A stretch of 64,000 bases of DNA. It comes from Zoogloea sp. (GTDB taxonomy: Bacteria > Pseudomonadota > Gammaproteobacteria > Burkholderiales > Rhodocyclaceae). The position numbers were made by a program, and so were the translations under genes. Location: NCBI RefSeq assembly GCF_017302315.1, contig NZ_JAFLDT010000013.1, forward strand, positions 1 through 64,000, written 5' to 3'. Below the pieces are notes generated by a model. It was not told the DNA's origin. It searched no databases and saw only the letters and a list, made by a program, of their open reading frames with translations. Shown here piece after piece: positions 1-13,993 of this stretch (positions within the stretch are counted from its first letter, which is position 1; the number at the start of each line of letters is the position of its first letter).

Positions 1-1141
1 GGCCGCCGGCACGGTGATGGTGGGCAAGGCCAACATGGACGAGTTCGCCATGGGCTCGTCCAACGAGAACTCCCATTTCGGCCCCACCCGCAACCCCTGG
101 AACACCGGCAAGGTGCCGGGCGGCTCATCAGGCGGTTCGGCCGCGGCGGTGGCGGCACGCCTGGTGCCCATCGCCACCGGCACCGACACGGGCGGCTCGA
201 TCCGCCAGCCGGCCGCCCTGTGCGGCATCACCGGCATCAAGCCCACGTATGGCACCGTGTCGCGCTACGGCATGATCGCCTACGCCTCGTCCCTCGATCA
301 GGGCGGCGCCTTCGGCCGCTCCGCAGAAGACTGCGCCGTGTTGCTGTCGGCCATGGCCGGCCACGACCCGCGCGACTCCACCAGCCTGGAGCGTGACAGC
401 GAAGACTTCAGCCGAGAATGCACCCCGGCCGACGCCCAGTCCCTCGCCGGCCTGCGCATCGGCCTGCCGAAGGAGTTCTTCGCCGAAGGCATGTCTGATG
501 ACGTACGCGCCGCCGTGGATGCGGCCCTTGCCGAATACCGCAAACTCGGCGCCACCACCGTCGAGGTGAGCCTGCCCAATGCCCGCCTGGCCATCCCCGC
601 CTACTACGTGATCGCCCCGGCCGAGGCCAGCTCCAACCTCTCCCGCTTCGATGGCGTGCGCTACGGCCACCGCGCCGCCGAGTACGGCGACCTCAACGAC
701 ATGTACTGCAAGAGCCGCGCCCAGGGTTTTGGCGGCGAGGTGAAGCGGCGCATCCTGGTGGGCACCTACGTGCTGTCCCACGGCTACTACGACGCCTACT
801 ACATCAAGGCCCAGAAGCTGCGCCGCCTGATTGCCAACGACTTCGCCGCCGCCTTCGCGCAGTGCGACGTGATCGCCGGCCCGGTGAGCCCCACCGTGGC
901 CTTCGGCATCGGCGAAAAGAGCGACGACCCGGTGCAGATGTACCTCTCGGACATCTACACCATCGCCGTCAACCTGGCCGGCCTGCCCGCCCTGTCCCAC
1001 CCCGCCGGCTTCGGTGCCGGCAACCTGCCGGTGGGTCTGCAACTGATCGGCAACTACTTCGACGAAGCGCGGCTGCTGGGCACGGCCCACCGGTTCCAGC
1101 AGACCACCGACTGGCACCTGCGGGCGCCCGCCGGCTTCTGA
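1..1141 (+). CDS. gatA: Aspartyl/glutamyl-tRNA amidotransferase subunit A, 5' end outside window
   Basis: This is the amidase subunit of GatCAB, which releases ammonia from glutamine so that mischarged Glu-tRNA(Gln) or Asp-tRNA(Asn) can be amidated in the cytoplasm. The reading frame is open from base 2, so the gene begins upstream of the window; about 379 residues of a family that is usually near 485 are visible. The amidase-signature serines are present in [10 protein letters not shown] and in [12 protein letters not shown], the nucleophile segment. The catalytic lysine lies in the missing N-terminal part. The C-terminal half is intact and ends at a TGA. gatB follows after one small lipoprotein gene, as part of a probable gatCAB operon. 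Confidence 0.96.
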   Translation, partial: AAGTVMVGKANMDEFAMGSSNENSHFGPTRNPWNTGKVPGGSSGGSAAAVAARLVPIATGTDTGGSIRQPAALCGITGIKPTYGTVSRYGMIAYASSLDQGGAFGRSAEDCAVLLSAMAGHDPRDSTSLERDSEDFSRECTPADAQSLAGLRIGLPKEFFAEGMSDDVRAAVDAALAEYRKLGATTVEVSLPNARLAIPAYYVIAPAEASSNLSRFDGVRYGHRAAEYGDLNDMYCKSRAQGFGGEVKRRILVGTYVLSHGYYDAYYIKAQKLRRLIANDFAAAFAQCDVIAGPVSPTVAFGIGEKSDDPVQMYLSDIYTIAVNLAGLPALSHPAGFGAGNLPVGLQLIGNYFDEARLLGTAHRFQQTTDWHLRAPAGF

Positions 1142-1152
1142 GGCGGCACCCC

Positions 1153-1671
1153 ATGATGCCCCTGCGCTCCGCAGCCCGCCTCGGTGCCAGCCTGGCCGTC
1201 GCCCTGCTGGCCGGGTGCGGCACGGTGGAGCAGATCGTGCACCGCCCCGAAAGCGCCCCGGCCGCCCGCAGCCAGGAGCCGTCGGCGCCGGTGGCGCGCC
1301 CGAGCGGCAAGCTCAAGCCCATGCCCCTGCGTACCTTCACGGTGAAGACCGACTGCCGCTTCAAGGACGAGACCGGCAACTTCGGCAAGGCCAGCGTGGA
1401 AGTACATGACTCCAAGGTGCGCGCCTTCAACGTGGAAATGACCATGCCGAAGCGCGGCAGCTGCCGCTACGATCTGGCCCAGTTCCGCCAGACCCAGGCC
1501 CTGCCCTCCATCGAACTCACCGGCGCCCGCGACTGCAAGGTGCGCATGTGGGAGCAAGGCGAGCAGATCACCGTGGCCTTCGCCGGTTGCCATCACCTGT
1601 GTTCCCCCTCCAGCGCCCACGATTACGTGTGGCCGCTGCTGATCGACAAGCCTACGGGCCAGTGCGACTAA
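1153..1671 (+). CDS. Small lipoprotein of unknown function inside the gat operon
   Basis: A 172-residue protein starting 11 bases after gatA. It begins with two adjacent ATG codons, and either could be used. The N-terminus has a positively charged start, a hydrophobic stretch and a lipobox, ALLAGC, with the cysteine near residue 22, so it is probably lipidated and sent to the periplasmic face of a membrane. A proline/alanine-rich linker follows. The mature part has five cysteines after the lipobox one (for example TDCRFKD, GSCRYD, ARDCKV, AGCHHLC), which could form disulfides. I do not recognise the family. Its placement between gatA and gatB suggests shared transcription; a role in tRNA amidation is not implied. 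Confidence 0.85.
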   Translation: MMPLRSAARLGASLAVALLAGCGTVEQIVHRPESAPAARSQEPSAPVARPSGKLKPMPLRTFTVKTDCRFKDETGNFGKASVEVHDSKVRAFNVEMTMPKRGSCRYDLAQFRQTQALPSIELTGARDCKVRMWEQGEQITVAFAGCHHLCSPSSAHDYVWPLLIDKPTGQCD

Positions 1672-1695
1672 GCGACTAATTTAGAGAGCCTCCTC

Positions 1696-3156
1696 ATGAG
1701 CAGAACCGACTGGGAAGTCGTCATCGGGCTGGAAGTGCATACCCAGCTCAACACGCAGTCCAAGATCTTTTCCGGCGCCAGCATCGCCTTCGGAGCCGAA
1801 CCCAACGCCCAGGCCTGCGCCGTTGACATCGCCCTGCCCGGCGTGCTGCCGGTGCTCAACAAGGGCGCCGTGGAGCGGGCCATCCGCTTCGGCCTGGCCA
1901 TCGGCGGCACGGTGGCGCCGAAGAGCATCTTTGCGCGCAAGAACTACTTCTACCCCGACCTCCCCAAGGGCTACCAGATCAGCCAGTACGAGCTGCCGGT
2001 GGTGCTCGGCGGCAAGATCAACCTGCTGGTGCCGGACGGCAAGGGGGGCCACTACGAGAAGCTCGTGAACCTCACCCGCGCCCACCTCGAGGAAGACGCC
2101 GGCAAGAGCCTGCACGAAGACTTCCACGGCATGACCGGCATCGACCTCAACCGCGCCGGCACGCCGCTGCTCGAGATCGTCTCCGAGCCCGACATGCGCT
2201 CGTCCGCCGAGGCCGTGGCCTATGCCAAGGCCCTGCACGCCCTGGTGCGCTGGATCGACATCTGCGATGGCAACATGCAGGAAGGCTCCTTCCGCTGTGA
2301 CGCCAACGTGTCGGTACGCCCCCGCGGCCAGGCCGAGTTCGGCACCCGCCGCGAGATCAAGAACCTCAACAGCTTCCGCTTCCTGCAGCAGGCCATCGAT
2401 TACGAGATCCAGTGGCAGATCGACCTGATTGAGGACGGTGGCAAGGTCCAGCAGGCCACCGTGCTATTCAACCCGGACACCGGCGAGACCCGCGCCATGC
2501 GCAGCAAGGAAGACGCCCACGACTACCGCTACTTCCCCGACCCTGACCTGCTGCCGCTGGTCATCGACAGCGCCTGGATCGAACGGGTGAAGGGCGAACT
2601 GCCCGAGCTACCCGCCGCCCTGTCGGGCCGCTTCCAGGGCGAGTACGGCCTGTCCGCCTACGACGCCACCACCCTCACCGCCAGCCGCGAGGTGGCCCAG
2701 TTCTACCTGGACACCGTCGCCGCCGCCGGCTGCGCCAACGCCAAGACCTGCGCCAACTGGGTGATGGGTGATCTGGCCGCACGCCTCAACAAGGCCGAGC
2801 TCGACATCACCGCCAGCCCCGTGAGCGCCACGCAGCTGGCCGGCCTGGTGGCGCGCATCGCTGACAACACCATCTCCAACGCCATCGCCAAGAAGGTGTT
2901 CGAGGCGCTATGGAACAAGGAAGGCGACTCCGCCGACGCCATCATCGCCGCCCAAGGCCTCAAGCAGGTCACCGACACGGGCGCCATCGAGGCGATCATC
3001 GACGAGGTGCTGGCCGCCAATCAGAAGTCGGTGGAAGAGTTCCGCGCCGGCAAGGAGAAGGCCTTCAACGCCCTGGTCGGCCAGTGCATGAAGGCGAGCA
3101 AGGGCAAGGCCAACCCTGCCCAGGTGAATGAGCTGCTGAAGAAGAAGCTCGGTTGA
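1696..3156 (+). CDS. gatB: Aspartyl/glutamyl-tRNA amidotransferase subunit B
   Basis: The kinase-like and tRNA-binding subunit of GatCAB. It activates the misacylated glutamate or aspartate with ATP and receives ammonia from GatA. The protein is 486 residues, the usual family length. The N-terminal cradle signature GLEVHTQL is at the start, followed by [17 protein letters not shown] and RCDANVSVR, and a helical YqeY-like tail carries the tRNA-binding part (last ~130 residues, ending in a lysine-rich helix). It lies 24 bases after the small lipoprotein gene and is the last gene before a repeat-containing gap, so it probably closes the operon. Confidence 0.98.
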   Translation: MSRTDWEVVIGLEVHTQLNTQSKIFSGASIAFGAEPNAQACAVDIALPGVLPVLNKGAVERAIRFGLAIGGTVAPKSIFARKNYFYPDLPKGYQISQYELPVVLGGKINLLVPDGKGGHYEKLVNLTRAHLEEDAGKSLHEDFHGMTGIDLNRAGTPLLEIVSEPDMRSSAEAVAYAKALHALVRWIDICDGNMQEGSFRCDANVSVRPRGQAEFGTRREIKNLNSFRFLQQAIDYEIQWQIDLIEDGGKVQQATVLFNPDTGETRAMRSKEDAHDYRYFPDPDLLPLVIDSAWIERVKGELPELPAALSGRFQGEYGLSAYDATTLTASREVAQFYLDTVAAAGCANAKTCANWVMGDLAARLNKAELDITASPVSATQLAGLVARIADNTISNAIAKKVFEALWNKEGDSADAIIAAQGLKQVTDTGAIEAIIDEVLAANQKSVEEFRAGKEKAFNALVGQCMKASKGKANPAQVNELLKKKLG

Positions 3157-3239
3157 ATCCGCTACCCCTGGTGATCAGAGGCCCGGGGGCGAATTTCTCC
3201 TGTTTTCCTCCGCCGTTCGCCGGGATGCCATGGTGGTGA

Positions 3240-3345
3240 CTGGAGGGACCGTAGGGGCGACTTCAGTCGCCCGCGGACTTCGATTGAGGGCATGCGGTGA
3301 TTTACCCGTGGAGGGCGACTGAAGTCGCCCCTACACGCCCCTACA
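3240..3345. repeat. REP/BIME-like inverted repeat, copy 1
   Basis: Two perfect 22-base arms face each other: 3251-3272 reads gtaggggcgacttcagtcgc plus cc, and 3313-3334 is its exact reverse complement, 40 bases apart. Each arm also contains its own near-palindrome, GGGCGACT-TC-AGTCGCCC. A 10-base unit, cgcccctaca, is repeated in tandem at 3326-3345. The element sits in the gap after gatB, and a second copy in the opposite overall orientation lies near 61 kb. Extragenic position, palindromic arms and pairing fit the REP/BIME class. No RAYT transposase is in the window. Confidence 0.8.
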
Positions 3346-3379
3346 AGTCGCCGCCGTGGTTACGAGCCTCCCTCAAGCC

Positions 3380-4165
3380 TCACGGAAAGTAAGGCAGCAA
3401 GGCCTTCGCCGCTTCGATTCGGTGTTCCGTGGTGGCGCCCGGGTCGTTCATCACGGCGAGCAGGAAACTCTTCGGATCAACAAAGCCGCCGCCCACGGCC
3501 AGGCCCGCATGGGGCACCGCGCCCGGTACGGCCGGCGGCTCCACCACCAACCCGGCCATCGGCCCCACCGGAGCAGGTACCATCGCCCCACCGGGTTCAA
3601 GCACGCCCAGGGCACGCAGGAAATCCGCCGCACCGATGGACTTGAAGCCCGCCAGCAGTTCGGCCTGACGCTCCGGGCTGGGCGCCATGTCGAGCCAGGT
3701 CTCGTCGGCGAACATGCCCCCCATGGCCGGGTCGATGAAGGCCGTCCACCGCCCTTCGCCGGACTCGCTGGCGGGTGCCAGGGGCACGTTCCGGGCGGCG
3801 GCCGACGGTAGCAAACTCAACTGGGCGGGCTGGACACCCGCCAGGAAACGCGCCCGCAGCCCTGCCAGGAAGGCCTCTGCCCGGGGCAATGGCACCGGAT
3901 CGGCCAGGGAGAACCACACCCGGAAGCCTGCGCTCCCGGCCACCGACACGGCCGGAGGCGGCAGGTCAAGCACGTTCACCACGCCCTCGCACAGGGTTGC
4001 CACCGGCGCCCAACCCGCGGCCGGGGCCAGACCGATCACCATGGTCCACACCCGCTCGTCGGCGCCCACCAGATCGAGCGCAAAACCTGCCTCCGGCAAG
4101 GTATCGGGCAGATCCTGACCCGGCCGGCCGAAAAGCCGTTGCAGCTCGGCACTCAGGGAATGCAT
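3380..4165 (-). CDS. Conserved hypothetical protein with terminase-like C-terminal tail motif
   Basis: A 261-residue soluble protein with no signal peptide or membrane segment. The start at 4165 is chosen because a GGAGG lies six bases upstream; an ATG two codons earlier is too close to that site. The middle is proline/alanine-rich and I recognise no catalytic motif. The last 35 residues (DPKSFLLAVMNDP... to AKALLPYF) resemble a short tail seen in phage small-terminase-like and related hypothetical proteins, where a residue pair AAKALLPY is typical; this is recalled similarity, not a search. No other phage genes are nearby. Function unknown. Convergent with the preceding repeat region. Confidence 0.65.
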   Translation of the reverse strand: MHSLSAELQRLFGRPGQDLPDTLPEAGFALDLVGADERVWTMVIGLAPAAGWAPVATLCEGVVNVLDLPPPAVSVAGSAGFRVWFSLADPVPLPRAEAFLAGLRARFLAGVQPAQLSLLPSAAARNVPLAPASESGEGRWTAFIDPAMGGMFADETWLDMAPSPERQAELLAGFKSIGAADFLRALGVLEPGGAMVPAPVGPMAGLVVEPPAVPGAVPHAGLAVGGGFVDPKSFLLAVMNDPGATTEHRIEAAKALLPYFP

Positions 4166-4269
4166 GACCATCCTCCATCAAAGTTCATCGACGCGGCGCA
4201 AATGTACAAGTCTGCCCTCCGCTTGCAAAGCCACGCGGGGAGCCCATCCGGGCGTTCCGGCAGGCCGGA

Positions 4270-5151
4270 TCAGAAGACCCCATCCAGGTATGCCAGCAAG
4301 GCCTTGATCCGCGCCGGCTGGTAACGCCGGCTTGGGTATGCCACATACAGCGGGCTGCCATCGTAGGTGGCATCGGGGAAAATATCCACCAGCCGGCCCG
4401 CATCCAGATCGCCCTGCACGTCGAGCCGCGACTTGTAGGCGATACCGCGGCCTTCCAGGGCCCAACGGCGAACCAGTGCGCCATCATCGGCCGCGCGGTC
4501 GCCACTGACCGTGATCTCGCGCTGCAGCCCCCGGTGGAACAGGCGCCACCGGTTGAACAGCTCGCCATTGCGGTAGAAACAGATGCAGTTGCGCCCCACC
4601 AGCGCCTCGAAGGATTCCGGATGACCATGGCCTTGCAGGTAGGCCGGCGAGGCGACAAGCACCCGTCGGTTGTCACAGAGCTTGCGCCCGACCAGATTGG
4701 AATCCTCCGTAAGCCCATAGCGCAGCACCAGATCAATGGGATTACGGAATAGATCGATGAGACCGTCGGAAAGATGCATCACCAGGCGTACCTGGGGGTG
4801 ACGCTGCCGAAAGGGCTCGAGCAGCGTGTCAAGGTGGTCGCGGCCGAGATCGGAGGGCGCACCCAGATGAATGTCGCCACTGAGCTGCTCACGTCCCCGC
4901 CCCAGGGCGGCCAGACCTTCGTCGAGGGCCTGAGCGGCCTGGACGCAGTAGCCGAGAAAATCCTCGCCAGCCTGGGTCAGCCGCAGGGAGCGGGTGGAGC
5001 GCTCGAAGAGCTGGCTGTCCACTCGCTGCTCAAGACGTTTGAGGGCCGCACTGGCTGCCGCAGCACTGAGGCCGAGGGCACGACCGGCAGCACTGATGCT
5101 GCCCAGTTCGGACACCCGGATGAAGAGCTGCACATCGGGGAAATGAAGCAT
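4270..5151 (-). CDS. LysR-family transcriptional regulator
   Basis: A 293-residue LysR-type regulator. Residues 1-60 hold the winged helix-turn-helix (SISAAGRALGLSAAAASAAL, then LFERSTRSLRLTQAG); the rest is the substrate-binding-like effector domain. The ATG at 5151 is preferred to a TTG two codons earlier. It is transcribed away from the OYE reductase gene, with about 100 bases between them containing a TTTGA-N7-TCAAA site that fits the T-N11-A LysR pattern. By the usual rule for divergent LysR genes it probably controls the neighbouring reductase pair and itself; the inducer is unknown. Confidence 0.93.
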   Translation of the reverse strand: MLHFPDVQLFIRVSELGSISAAGRALGLSAAAASAALKRLEQRVDSQLFERSTRSLRLTQAGEDFLGYCVQAAQALDEGLAALGRGREQLSGDIHLGAPSDLGRDHLDTLLEPFRQRHPQVRLVMHLSDGLIDLFRNPIDLVLRYGLTEDSNLVGRKLCDNRRVLVASPAYLQGHGHPESFEALVGRNCICFYRNGELFNRWRLFHRGLQREITVSGDRAADDGALVRRWALEGRGIAYKSRLDVQGDLDAGRLVDIFPDATYDGSPLYVAYPSRRYQPARIKALLAYLDGVF

Positions 5152-5163
5152 TTTCAAAACTTG

Positions 5164-5180
5164 TTTGATAGTTCGTCAAA
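5164..5180. promoter_or_regulatory. Candidate LysR operator between the regulator and the OYE gene
   Basis: TTTGA at 5164-5168 and TCAAA at 5176-5180 form an inverted repeat with a 7-base spacer; the inner TGA...TCA pair matches the T-N11-A LysR box. It lies 12 bases in front of the regulator start and about 75 bases before the reductase start. Binding is inferred from pattern and position only. Confidence 0.5.
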
Positions 5181-5254
5181 TGATAGGCCAATTCTCAATC
5201 AATCCCGGGCTATCTAGACTGGGGTACCTTCATTTTCGATAGCCGGTCGCCACC

Positions 5255-6367
5255 ATGAACGACGCCCTCTTCCGCCCCTTCACCTTGGGGGCCATCACCC
5301 TCCCCAATCGCATCGTCATGCCACCCCTGACCCGTGCCCGCGCCGCCCAGCCGGGCAACGTGCCCACCGCCATGAACGCCGCGTACTACGCCCAGCGCGC
5401 CGGCGCCGGGCTGATCATTGCCGAGGCCACCGACATTTCGCCCGACGCCAAGGGCTACTCCCTGACACCCGGGGTACACAGCCCCGAGCAGATCGCGGGC
5501 TGGCGCCAGGTGACGGATGCGGTGCACCAGGCTGGCGGGCGGATCTTTCTGCAGATCTGGCATTGCGGACGCATGTCCCACCCGGATCTGCGCGGTGGCG
5601 CGCAGACGGTGGCACCCTCGGCCATCGCCTTTCCGGGGCAAATCTGGCTCGCGGGGCCGGACGGCCGGGGCGGGATGGTCGATTGCCCCATGCCCCGTGC
5701 GCTGGCAACGGAGGAAATCGCCCCCATCGTGGCAGACTTTCGACGGGCAGCGCTCAATGCCATCGATGCCGGTTTCGATGGGGTGGAAATCCACGCGGCC
5801 AATAGCTATCTCATTGACCAGTTCCTGCGCACCACTTCCAATCAGCGCACCGACCAGCACGGCGGCAGCCGCGAGAACCGGCTGCGCTTCCTGCTGGAGG
5901 TGACCGACGCGGTAACTGAGGCCATTGGCCCAGCACGGACCGGCGTTCGCCTGTCCCCGCGCAACCAGGCCCGGGGCATGGATTGCCCGGACAGCATCCC
6001 CACTGCGCTCGAAGCCGCCGCCCTGCTGCATCGACGAGGGGTGGCCTACCTGCATTTCAACGAACCCGAAGAGAACCCGCCCAGTGCGGCGGCCGGGCAG
6101 TTCCGCCGGCAGCTCAGGGCCGTCTTTCCGGGGCCGGTGATCGTTGCCGGCGCCTACACGGCCGAACGGGCCCGTCAGGCCCTCGCCAGCGGTGAAGCCG
6201 ATCTGGTGGCCTTTGGACGTGCCTTCATCGCCAACCCGGATCTGCCTGTCCGTCTGAATGACGGCCTGCCCCTCAACCCGCCGGATGCCACCACCTTCTT
6301 TGGCGGAGACGCCCGGGGCTACCTCGATTACCCCAGCGTCGCCCCCCACGTGGAGCAGGGGACATGA
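5255..6367 (+). CDS. NADH:flavin oxidoreductase, Old Yellow Enzyme family
   Basis: A 370-residue FMN-dependent ene-reductase of the NemA/OYE class, predicted to reduce activated C=C bonds or nitro/nitrate-ester groups with NAD(P)H in the cytoplasm. Family marks are LFRPFTLGAITLPNRIVMPP at the N-terminus, LQIWHCGRMSHPD (substrate-binding region), IHAANSYLIDQFL with the FMN-contacting segment, and a C-terminal AFGRAFIANPDLP. Its length matches classical OYEs. The stop codon overlaps the next gene's ATG (ATGA), so translation of the pair is probably coupled. It is divergent from a LysR regulator likely to control it. Confidence 0.95.
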   Translation: MNDALFRPFTLGAITLPNRIVMPPLTRARAAQPGNVPTAMNAAYYAQRAGAGLIIAEATDISPDAKGYSLTPGVHSPEQIAGWRQVTDAVHQAGGRIFLQIWHCGRMSHPDLRGGAQTVAPSAIAFPGQIWLAGPDGRGGMVDCPMPRALATEEIAPIVADFRRAALNAIDAGFDGVEIHAANSYLIDQFLRTTSNQRTDQHGGSRENRLRFLLEVTDAVTEAIGPARTGVRLSPRNQARGMDCPDSIPTALEAAALLHRRGVAYLHFNEPEENPPSAAAGQFRRQLRAVFPGPVIVAGAYTAERARQALASGEADLVAFGRAFIANPDLPVRLNDGLPLNPPDATTFFGGDARGYLDYPSVAPHVEQGT

Positions 6368-7380
6368 AGGCCGTCGGCTACCAGCAACCCGGCAGCCTTG
6401 ACCGGGCCGACGCCCTGATGGACATCGAACTTCCCTGCCCCGTGCCCGCCGGCCGCGATCTGCTGGTGGAGGTGCAGGCCATTGCGGTGAATCCCGTGGA
6501 TACCAAGATCCGCAGGAGTGCAGCACCGGGCCAGGGGGAGTACAAGGTGCTGGGCTATGACGCCACAGGCATCGTCCGGGAGGTGGGGCCGGGGGCCCAG
6601 TTTTTCCGCCCGGGCGACGCGGTCTGGTATGCCGGCGCCATCAACCGCAGCGGCAGCAACGCGGAATACCAACTGGTGGACGAACGCATCGTCGGGTGCA
6701 GGCCCGCCAGCCTGTCGGCAGCAGAGGCCGCCGCCCTGCCACTCACCGGCATCACCGCCTGGGAGCTGCTCTTCGACCGCCTGCAGGTGCCCCTGGCCGG
6801 TCAGGGCCACGCAGCCAGCCTGCTCATCGTCGGCGCGGCGGGCGGCGTGGGCTCGATCCTGATCCAGCTGGCCCGCCAGCGTACCGACCTGACCGTGATC
6901 GCCACCGCATCACGACCCGAAAGCCGTGACTGGGTCCGGACCCTGGGCGCCCATCACGTCATTGATCACCATCAGGCGTTTGCGCCCCAGCTCGCGGGCC
7001 TGAATGCACCACCTGTGGACTATGCGATCAGCCTGACCCACACCGACCAGCACTTCACCCAGTTGATCGATGCCCTCGCCCCCCAGGGCAAGCTGGCCCT
7101 GATCGACGACCCGGAGCTGATTGACGTGCGCCTTCTCAAACGCAAGAGCCTGAGCCTGCACTGGGAGCTGATGTTCACCCGCTCCCTGTTCCAGACCCGG
7201 GACATGGAGGCCCAGCACCGCCTGCTCAACACCTTGGCCGAAATGGTGGACCGGGGCGTCATCCGCAGCACCGTACAAGCTCACCTGGGGCCGATCTGCG
7301 CCGAAAATCTGAAAAAAGCCCATGCCCTGCTGGAAGGCGGCGCGGTTGTGGGCAAGATCGTGCTGGAGGGCTTCAACTAG
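6364..7380 (+). CDS. Zinc-type alcohol dehydrogenase-like NAD(P)H oxidoreductase
   Basis: A 338-residue member of the medium-chain dehydrogenase/reductase superfamily. The GroES-like N-terminal part has NPVDTKIR and the cofactor fold follows from about residue 150 with GAAGGVGSILIQLA, the NAD(P)-binding glycine motif. I do not see the cysteine/histidine catalytic-zinc ligands of true alcohol dehydrogenases, which is normal for the quinone-reductase-like subgroup. It overlaps the OYE gene by four bases, and both are likely to act on reactive enals or quinones. It ends nine bases before the end of the convergent giant kinase gene. Confidence 0.92.
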   Translation: MKAVGYQQPGSLDRADALMDIELPCPVPAGRDLLVEVQAIAVNPVDTKIRRSAAPGQGEYKVLGYDATGIVREVGPGAQFFRPGDAVWYAGAINRSGSNAEYQLVDERIVGCRPASLSAAEAAALPLTGITAWELLFDRLQVPLAGQGHAASLLIVGAAGGVGSILIQLARQRTDLTVIATASRPESRDWVRTLGAHHVIDHHQAFAPQLAGLNAPPVDYAISLTHTDQHFTQLIDALAPQGKLALIDDPELIDVRLLKRKSLSLHWELMFTRSLFQTRDMEAQHRLLNTLAEMVDRGVIRSTVQAHLGPICAENLKKAHALLEGGAVVGKIVLEGFN

Positions 7381-7389
7381 CCTGCGCCA

Positions 7390-12966
<5,577 letters not shown>

Positions 12967-13134
12967 AGCGTCTTGCCCGTCACTGATCACAGGAAACTGT
13001 TGTGTGATGGTATGCCGAAGCAGCAGGGTTTTCCAAGGGAAGGGCCACGTGGGTTCCCTGCGGTATGACGCCCCTTGCGAAACCCGCCCAGACGTTCCAT
13101 GATGAGGATATAAACTCAATCGGAGACTTCAATC

Positions 13135-13266
13135 ATGTTCCGCACCCTGGCACTGGTACTTGCCCTCGCCCTTGGTTTCACCGCCGGCGCCCAAGCCTGT
13201 GGCGACAACGCCAAGCACACCAAACCTGACATGAGCAAACCGGCGGCCCCCAAGACGGGCACCTGA
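13135..13266 (+). CDS. 43-residue exported peptide
   Basis: A short gene preceded by GGAG eight bases upstream. The product starts MFRTLALVLALALGFTAGA, a clear signal peptide with a likely cleavage after AQA, leaving a mature peptide of about 22 residues with one cysteine, several lysines and prolines (CGDNAKHTKPDMSKPAAPKT). A strong stem-loop terminator follows 15 bases after its stop, which supports a real transcription unit. The family is not recognised. It is transcribed away from the giant kinase gene, whose start lies about 170 bases to the left. Confidence 0.65.
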   Translation: MFRTLALVLALALGFTAGAQACGDNAKHTKPDMSKPAAPKTGT

Positions 13267-13280
13267 CCGGACGAAAGAAC

Positions 13281-13304
13281 AAGGGCGCCCTCGAGCGCCC
13301 TTTT
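13281..13304 (+). terminator. Rho-independent terminator after the small exported peptide
   Basis: Stem AAGGGCGC (13281-13288) pairs with GCGCCCTT (13295-13302) around a six-base loop, and runs into a TTTT tract at 13301-13304. Confidence 0.8.
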
Positions 13305-13424
13305 GCCGGTGGGCGCACCAGGACACGCAGCGTCCCGGACAAAGGTTCAGTGCCTGGCCTTTCGCTCCCGCCGGAGCAATCCTTTTCAACGCATCGGCCA
13401 TCAAACCCATAAAAGGAGACACCT

Positions 13425-13859
13425 ATGCCCAACAGAACCCTGCGTCAGGTCGTGGAAGGTCAGACACTCATTTCCGCCGTCGCTGACACCTCCGTCCGCG
13501 CTGCAGCCATCGCCATGGCCAACAGCAAGGTCGGCGCCATCATGGTGGTGGATGGCTCGGGGCAGCTCACCGGCCTATTCACCGAGCGCGATGTCCTCAA
13601 CCGGGTCGTGGCCAAAGGGCTGGATCCGGAAAAGACCCCTCTGTCTGCCGTCATGACCAGTTCCCTGCAGACCGCCACCCCTGACAAACCGCTGGCCCAT
13701 GCCCTCCATATGATGTTTGAGGGTGGCTTCCGCCACGTGCCCGTGGTGGAGAACGGCCGTCCGATCGGCATGGTGTCGGCCCGCAACGCACTGGGGCTGG
13801 AAATCTGCCAGTTCGAGAAAGAACTGAAGGATCGCGATCACATCGCCGAGATTCTCTGA
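13425..13859 (+). CDS. Two-CBS-domain protein
   Basis: A 144-residue stand-alone pair of CBS domains, which normally form a Bateman module that binds adenine nucleotides. The first domain covers residues 15-65 (VGAIMVVDGSGQLTGLFTER) and the second 75-130 (HVPVVENGRPIGMVSARNAL); the repeated G-hydrophobic-(T/S)-x-R/D element is visible in both. A good ribosome site, AAAGGAG, precedes the ATG. With no enzymatic domain attached, the partner it regulates cannot be named. A strong stem-loop follows the stop codon. Confidence 0.93.
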   Translation: MPNRTLRQVVEGQTLISAVADTSVRAAAIAMANSKVGAIMVVDGSGQLTGLFTERDVLNRVVAKGLDPEKTPLSAVMTSSLQTATPDKPLAHALHMMFEGGFRHVPVVENGRPIGMVSARNALGLEICQFEKELKDRDHIAEIL

Positions 13860-13883
13860 CGACAGTCCGGGCATCCACCCCTG

Positions 13884-13907
13884 CAAGGGCCCCTCACGGG
13901 GCCCTTG
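13884..13907 (+). terminator. Stem-loop after the CBS gene
   Basis: A perfect 10-bp stem, CAAGGGCCCC (13884-13893) with GGGGCCCTTG (13898-13907), closes a TCAC loop. It lacks a clear T-run, so termination is likely but less certain. Confidence 0.6.
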
Positions 13908-13993
13908 TGCCATGAATTGGCCAGGCACGAAGCGCCAGTGCCCGGCGGAAATCGCCTAAGATGACGCTTTACCCCTACGAAAGCGTCAAGCCC

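Noticed and set aside
3380-4165. Prophage or phage terminase locus
   Set aside because: Only a short tail resembles a terminase-related protein; neighbours are ordinary chromosomal genes.
12967-13119. N-terminal extension of the giant kinase from a TTG codon
   Set aside because: The extra 51 residues look random and precede the degenerate CheB fold; the ATG at 12,966 fits better.
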